Shown: in pieces, positions 6,323-8,717 of the stretch | Position numbering within the stretch: the stretch's first letter is position 1 | How the letters are laid out: every line of letters begins with the position of its first letter | Assembly (NCBI GenBank): GCA_900547995.1 | Contig: URIY01000053.1 | Span: 1-8,717, forward strand | Direction of reading: 5' to 3' | DNA: 8,717 nucleotides | Origin: an uncultured Mycoplasmatota bacterium | GTDB taxonomy: Bacteria > Bacillota_I > Bacilli_A > RF39 > UBA660 | Position numbers and translations under genes: made by a program | The notes under the pieces: model-generated | Told to the model about the DNA's origin: nothing | The model's database searches: none | What the model saw: the letters and a program-made list of their open reading frames with translations, nothing else

Positions 6323-7033
6323 TCATTTATTTTCTATTACTGACTCTAAAGCAAGTTTAATCATTGTATTAAATGATTTTTCTCTCTCTTCACTTGTTGT
6401 TTCTTCATTTGTTACAAAACTATTAGAAACAGTTAATAAACATGATGCCTTTTTAGATAAAATATTAGCATTATGAAATAAAGCAAAAGACTCCATTTCA
6501 ACTCCTAAACATTTATATTTTTCATACATTTCTTTATAATCCTCATTTTCCTTATAGAAAACATCACCTGAATAAATTAGTCCTTTATGAATATTAATAT
6601 TGTTATTAATTGCTGCTTTTTCGATTTTTTCATTTAATGTACTACTTGGGAAAAGAATTAAATCTTCACATCCATTTTGAACGTATGCAAACGAAGAATC
6701 AGAATATGACCCAGTTGCTAAAAGAACATCATATAATTTTAAATTAGGGTCATATGCTCCTACACTACCTACCCTAATAATATTTTCAACATCATAAAAC
6801 TTAAATAATTCATAAGAATAAATTCCCATACTAGGCATTCCCATTCCTGATGCCATAACTGTTACTTCTTCACCCTTATATTTACCCGTAAAACCAAGCA
6901 TTCCTCTTACGTTATTTATACATTTATAATCACTTAGAAAATTTTGGGCTATATACTCTGCCCTTTTTGGGTCTCCTGGCATAATTACTGTTTTAGCAAT
7001 TTCACCCATTTTTGCCTCTATATGTGCTGTCAT
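6323..7033 (-). CDS. deoD: Purine-nucleoside phosphorylase, DeoD type (hexameric), with Asn at the catalytic Asp position
   Basis: Cytoplasmic purine salvage enzyme that splits purine (deoxy)ribonucleosides with phosphate into base and (deoxy)ribose-1-phosphate. The 236-aa protein aligns without gaps at the key sites to E. coli numbering: His4, MPGDP with Gly20, Arg24, NNVRGMLGFTG with Arg43, IIRVGS with Arg87 and Ser90, and VEME (178-181). Arg217 follows in the TTSEER segment. The odd point is residue 204. E. coli and B. subtilis have VSD there, with Asp204 as the acid that protonates N7, whereas this gene encodes VSN (codon AAT at 6424-6422). I start at the ATG at 7033: it has AGGAGGT seven bases upstream and its numbering fits E. 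coli exactly. The longer frame from GTG at 7042 starts inside that ribosome binding site. It has its own promoter and is 86 bp downstream of tgt. Confidence 0.92.
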   Translation of the reverse strand: MTAHIEAKMGEIAKTVIMPGDPKRAEYIAQNFLSDYKCINNVRGMLGFTGKYKGEEVTVMASGMGMPSMGIYSYELFKFYDVENIIRVGSVGAYDPNLKLYDVLLATGSYSDSSFAYVQNGCEDLILFPSSTLNEKIEKAAINNNINIHKGLIYSGDVFYKENEDYKEMYEKYKCLGVEMESFALFHNANILSKKASCLLTVSNSFVTNEETTSEEREKSFNTMIKLALESVIENK

Positions 7034-7040
7034 ATCATGC

Positions 7041-7047
7041 ACCTCCT
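7041..7047 (-). promoter_or_regulatory. Ribosome binding site that decides the deoD start
   Basis: On the - strand AGGAGGT (7047-7041) is followed by seven bases and ATG (7033-7031). The alternative GTG (7042-7040) overlaps the site and would leave no usable Shine-Dalgarno. Confidence 0.8.
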
Positions 7048-7053
7048 ATTATT

Positions 7054-7082
7054 AGTATAATATTTATTATTCACTATTTCAA
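7054..7082 (-). promoter_or_regulatory. Promoter of deoD
   Basis: On the - strand TTGAAA (7082-7077) and TATACT (7059-7054) are 17 bp apart, placing transcription start just before the AGGAGGT of deoD. It lies in the 86-bp gap after tgt, so deoD can be expressed without tgt. Confidence 0.6.
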
Positions 7083-7119
7083 ATAAAATATGAAAAAAGA
7101 TTATATTTTACTATAACCT

Positions 7120-8232
7120 TTACTTTTTAGTATAATTTTGAATAAATTGTTCTTTAAATTCAGAGAATGTATCTTTTTCAATATTTTCTCTTATATCTTC
7201 TACAAGTTTAATTAAAAATCTTAAATTATGAATAGAAAGTAGTCTTGCTCCAAAAGTTTCCTCACAAACCATTAAATGTCTAATATAAGCTTTAGTATAA
7301 TGGCGACATGCATAACAATCACAATTATCTTCTATTGGTGTAAAATCTTCTTTATATTTTTCATTTCGAATATTTAACTTACCATGTCTTGTAAAAGCAT
7401 TACCATGTCTAGCAATACGTGTCGGAAGGACACAATCAAACATATCTACGCCACGTTCTACTCCTTCAAGAATATCAAGTGGATCTCCTACACCCATTAA
7501 ATATCTTGGTTTATCTTCTGGTAAATATTTAATAGCATAATCTATCATTTTATACATTGTATCTTTATCTTCACCAACACTTGTGCCACCAATAGAATAT
7601 CCATCAAAATCAAGTTTTACAGTCTCTTTGGCACTAAAATATCTTAAATCTTCAAATTCTCCACCTTGAACAATACCAAATAAAGATTGATTCTCATTAC
7701 TATGAACATCTTTTCCTCTTTTAGCCCATCTTATTGTTCTCTCAACACTTTGTTTCATATAATCATAAGTTACAGGATATGGAGGACATTCATCAAAACT
7801 CATAGCAATATCACTATCTAATTTATTTTGAATTTGAATAGAAAGTTCAGGAGTTAAAAAAAGTTTTCTTCCATCAATATGACTTTTAAATAATACTCCC
7901 TCTTCCTTAATATTTTTCTTCTCAGCAAGAGAAAAAACTTGAAATCCACCACTATCAGTAAGAATTGGTCCATCATAATTCATAAACTTATGAAGACCTC
8001 CAGCTTTAGCAACTATATCCTCACCAGGTCTTAACCATAAATGATATGTATTAGCAAGTACTACTGCACTATGAATATCTTTTAGTTCCTCTGGAGATAA
8101 AGTTTTAACAGTTGCCCTTGTACCTACTGGCATAAAAATAGGGGTTGCATAGTCTCCATGATTAGTATGCAAAATACCTCTTCTAGCATTTGTTTTTTGG
8201 TCTTTATGTACAAGCGTATATTTAATTTTCAT
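7120..8232 (-). CDS. tgt: tRNA-guanine transglycosylase (queuine tRNA-ribosyltransferase)
   Basis: Exchanges guanine-34 for preQ1 in the anticodon of tRNAs for Asn, Asp, His and Tyr, the insertion step of queuosine synthesis. The 370-aa length is normal for the bacterial enzyme. Visible sites are TYHLWLRPG (62-70), DSGGFQVF with catalytic Asp93, SFDECPP (145-151), GIVQGG (186-191), YLMGVG (244-249) and MFDCVLPTR with nucleophile Asp266. The zinc site is CxCxxC (Cys304, Cys306, Cys309) completed by His335 in LLSIHNL. The helix between zinc ligands (YTKAYIRHL) is standard. No queA, preQ1 synthesis or transporter gene is in the window, so where preQ1 comes from cannot be seen. The ATG at 8232 has only a weak ribosome binding site (GGATG about ten bases upstream). 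A promoter lies directly before it. Confidence 0.97.
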   Translation of the reverse strand: MKIKYTLVHKDQKTNARRGILHTNHGDYATPIFMPVGTRATVKTLSPEELKDIHSAVVLANTYHLWLRPGEDIVAKAGGLHKFMNYDGPILTDSGGFQVFSLAEKKNIKEEGVLFKSHIDGRKLFLTPELSIQIQNKLDSDIAMSFDECPPYPVTYDYMKQSVERTIRWAKRGKDVHSNENQSLFGIVQGGEFEDLRYFSAKETVKLDFDGYSIGGTSVGEDKDTMYKMIDYAIKYLPEDKPRYLMGVGDPLDILEGVERGVDMFDCVLPTRIARHGNAFTRHGKLNIRNEKYKEDFTPIEDNCDCYACRHYTKAYIRHLMVCEETFGARLLSIHNLRFLIKLVEDIRENIEKDTFSEFKEQFIQNYTKK

Positions 8233-8250
8233 AACATCACATCCAAATTA

Positions 8251-8279
8251 ATTATATAATACAAAAAAATTTTATACAA
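8251..8279 (-). promoter_or_regulatory. Promoter of tgt
   Basis: On the - strand TTGTAT (8279-8274) and a perfect TATAAT (8256-8251) are separated by 17 bp. The -35 matches the consensus only in its first three bases. It lies immediately downstream of the terminator-like hairpin of the preceding gene. No preQ1 riboswitch-like pairing is evident in the leader, which is only about 12-15 nt long. Confidence 0.55.
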
Positions 8280-8280
8280 G

Positions 8281-8301
8281 AAAAAAAGCCTAATTAAAGG
8301 C
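8281..8301 (-). terminator. Weak intrinsic terminator of the small membrane protein gene
   Basis: On the - strand GCCT (8301-8298) pairs with AGGC (8291-8288) across a six-base loop and is followed by seven T (8287-8281). The stem is only four pairs and includes the TAG stop codon of the gene. The strong T-run makes termination plausible but leaky. Confidence 0.45.
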
Positions 8302-8667
8302 AATTTCTGTATCTATTTCATCATCTACAATAACTATCCCAAGGAAAATAAAACCACTTATTAAAACTAAAAATGAACCAATAAATGACGCTAAATGCAA
8401 TATTTTCTTTTTTTCTGTATCACTTTCATTTAAGTTCATCAAATCATCATAACTATCTTTTGTAAAATAAGAATATATAATTACTAAAATAGTAAAAATT
8501 AATATCATGAGATTTTGATACTCTTTTTTGGCTTTTTCATCATTATATAATATAAATTTTGTCTCTTTGCTATTAGCATACCAACTAAGTATTATTATAC
8601 CAATATATATAATCCAAACAAAATTTTCTATTTTAATATCTTCTAATCTATCTAGTTTATTATTCAT
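8290..8667 (-). CDS. Small three-helix membrane protein of unknown function
   Basis: I cannot place this 125-aa protein in a named family. It has a charged N-terminus (MNNKLDRLEDIKIEN), then three hydrophobic segments (about 16-31, 52-68 and 89-113). The loops are Lys/Glu/Asp rich and the C-terminus is acidic (VDDEIDTEIAFN). There are no cysteines, no signal peptidase site and no catalytic motif. The coding quality is good: the frame is open over its whole length with sharp helix/loop alternation. The ATG at 8667 is the only start available before the first helix, since an in-frame stop lies at 8697-8695 and no other start codon falls between. No Shine-Dalgarno precedes it; the 25 bases upstream are purely A and T. 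Two TATAAT sequences (8683-8678 and 8673-8668) sit directly before the ATG, so a leaderless mRNA is possible. It is followed by a weak terminator and then tgt. Confidence 0.65.
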   Translation of the reverse strand: MNNKLDRLEDIKIENFVWIIYIGIIILSWYANSKETKFILYNDEKAKKEYQNLMILIFTILVIIYSYFTKDSYDDLMNLNESDTEKKKILHLASFIGSFLVLISGFIFLGIVIVDDEIDTEIAFN

Positions 8668-8717
8668 ATTATATTTTATTATAAAATTTATAATTTAGAA
8701 GAACTTTAAATATAAAT

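Noticed and set aside
7034..7042. GTG start for deoD three codons upstream of the ATG
   Set aside because: It overlaps the AGGAGGT site, and the shorter protein matches E. coli DeoD numbering exactly.
7084..7110. Inverted repeat taaaatat / atatttta after tgt as a terminator
   Set aside because: The eight pairs are all A-T, the loop is 11 nt and no T-run follows on the - strand; too weak to call in such AT-rich DNA.
8233..8289. A preQ1 riboswitch before tgt
   Set aside because: The predicted leader is only about a dozen bases and shows no hairpin with an A-rich tail of the preQ1 class.

Overview
The window is very AT-rich (roughly 25-30% G+C by eye) with compact genes, strong AGGAGG-type ribosome binding sites and TTGACA/TATAAT promoters. 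Tryptophan is read from TGG and TGA is used as a stop (the genes at 5038 and 6323), so this is the standard bacterial code and not the Mycoplasma code. The gene set (NatA/NatB-type ABC exporter, SpoVB-like flippase, DUF421/YetF protein, TIGR04086 membrane protein, DeoD, Tgt) suggests a low-GC member of the Bacillota, probably a gut-type Bacilli/Erysipelotrichia/RF39-like lineage. The lineage is inferred from style and gene content; no marker gene fixes it.

Layout. Positions 1-227 (+) are the 3' end of an Rpn/PD-(D/E)XK nuclease-type gene. It converges on a natA-natB operon (2455 to 250, -) across a shared bidirectional terminator (206-240). A SpoVB-like lipid flippase gene (2587-3879, +) diverges from natA. 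It converges tail-to-tail, with overlapping stop codons, on a single type IV prepilin-like gene (4277 to 3876, -), whose apparent terminator lies inside the flippase coding sequence. Upstream of the prepilin is a DUF421 gene (4960 to 4331, -), which diverges from a TIGR04086 membrane protein gene (5038-5412, +). That gene is followed by a small kinase-fold protein gene (5459-6148, +) with its own promoter. The right third, all on the - strand, holds an unrecognised three-helix membrane protein (8667 to 8290), tgt (8232 to 7120) and deoD (7033 to 6323). Each of these appears to be a separate transcription unit. A possible frameshifted small gene lies between deoD and the kinase.

How the genes relate. 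Only natA-natB forms a clear functional unit. Tgt (tRNA queuosine modification) and DeoD (purine salvage) are housekeeping genes. About half of the products are membrane or cell-surface proteins, but no multi-gene pathway is evident. I see no CRISPR array, tRNA, rRNA, insertion sequence or defence cassette, and no convincing new system. The points most worth checking are an Asp-to-Asn change at the catalytic position of DeoD, the orphan minimal kinase-fold protein, the orphan prepilin with a perfect consensus promoter, and the possible frameshifted small gene. Two gene starts were moved downstream from the longest reading frame (natB to 1566, deoD to 7033) because the longer GTG starts fall inside the Shine-Dalgarno sequence.
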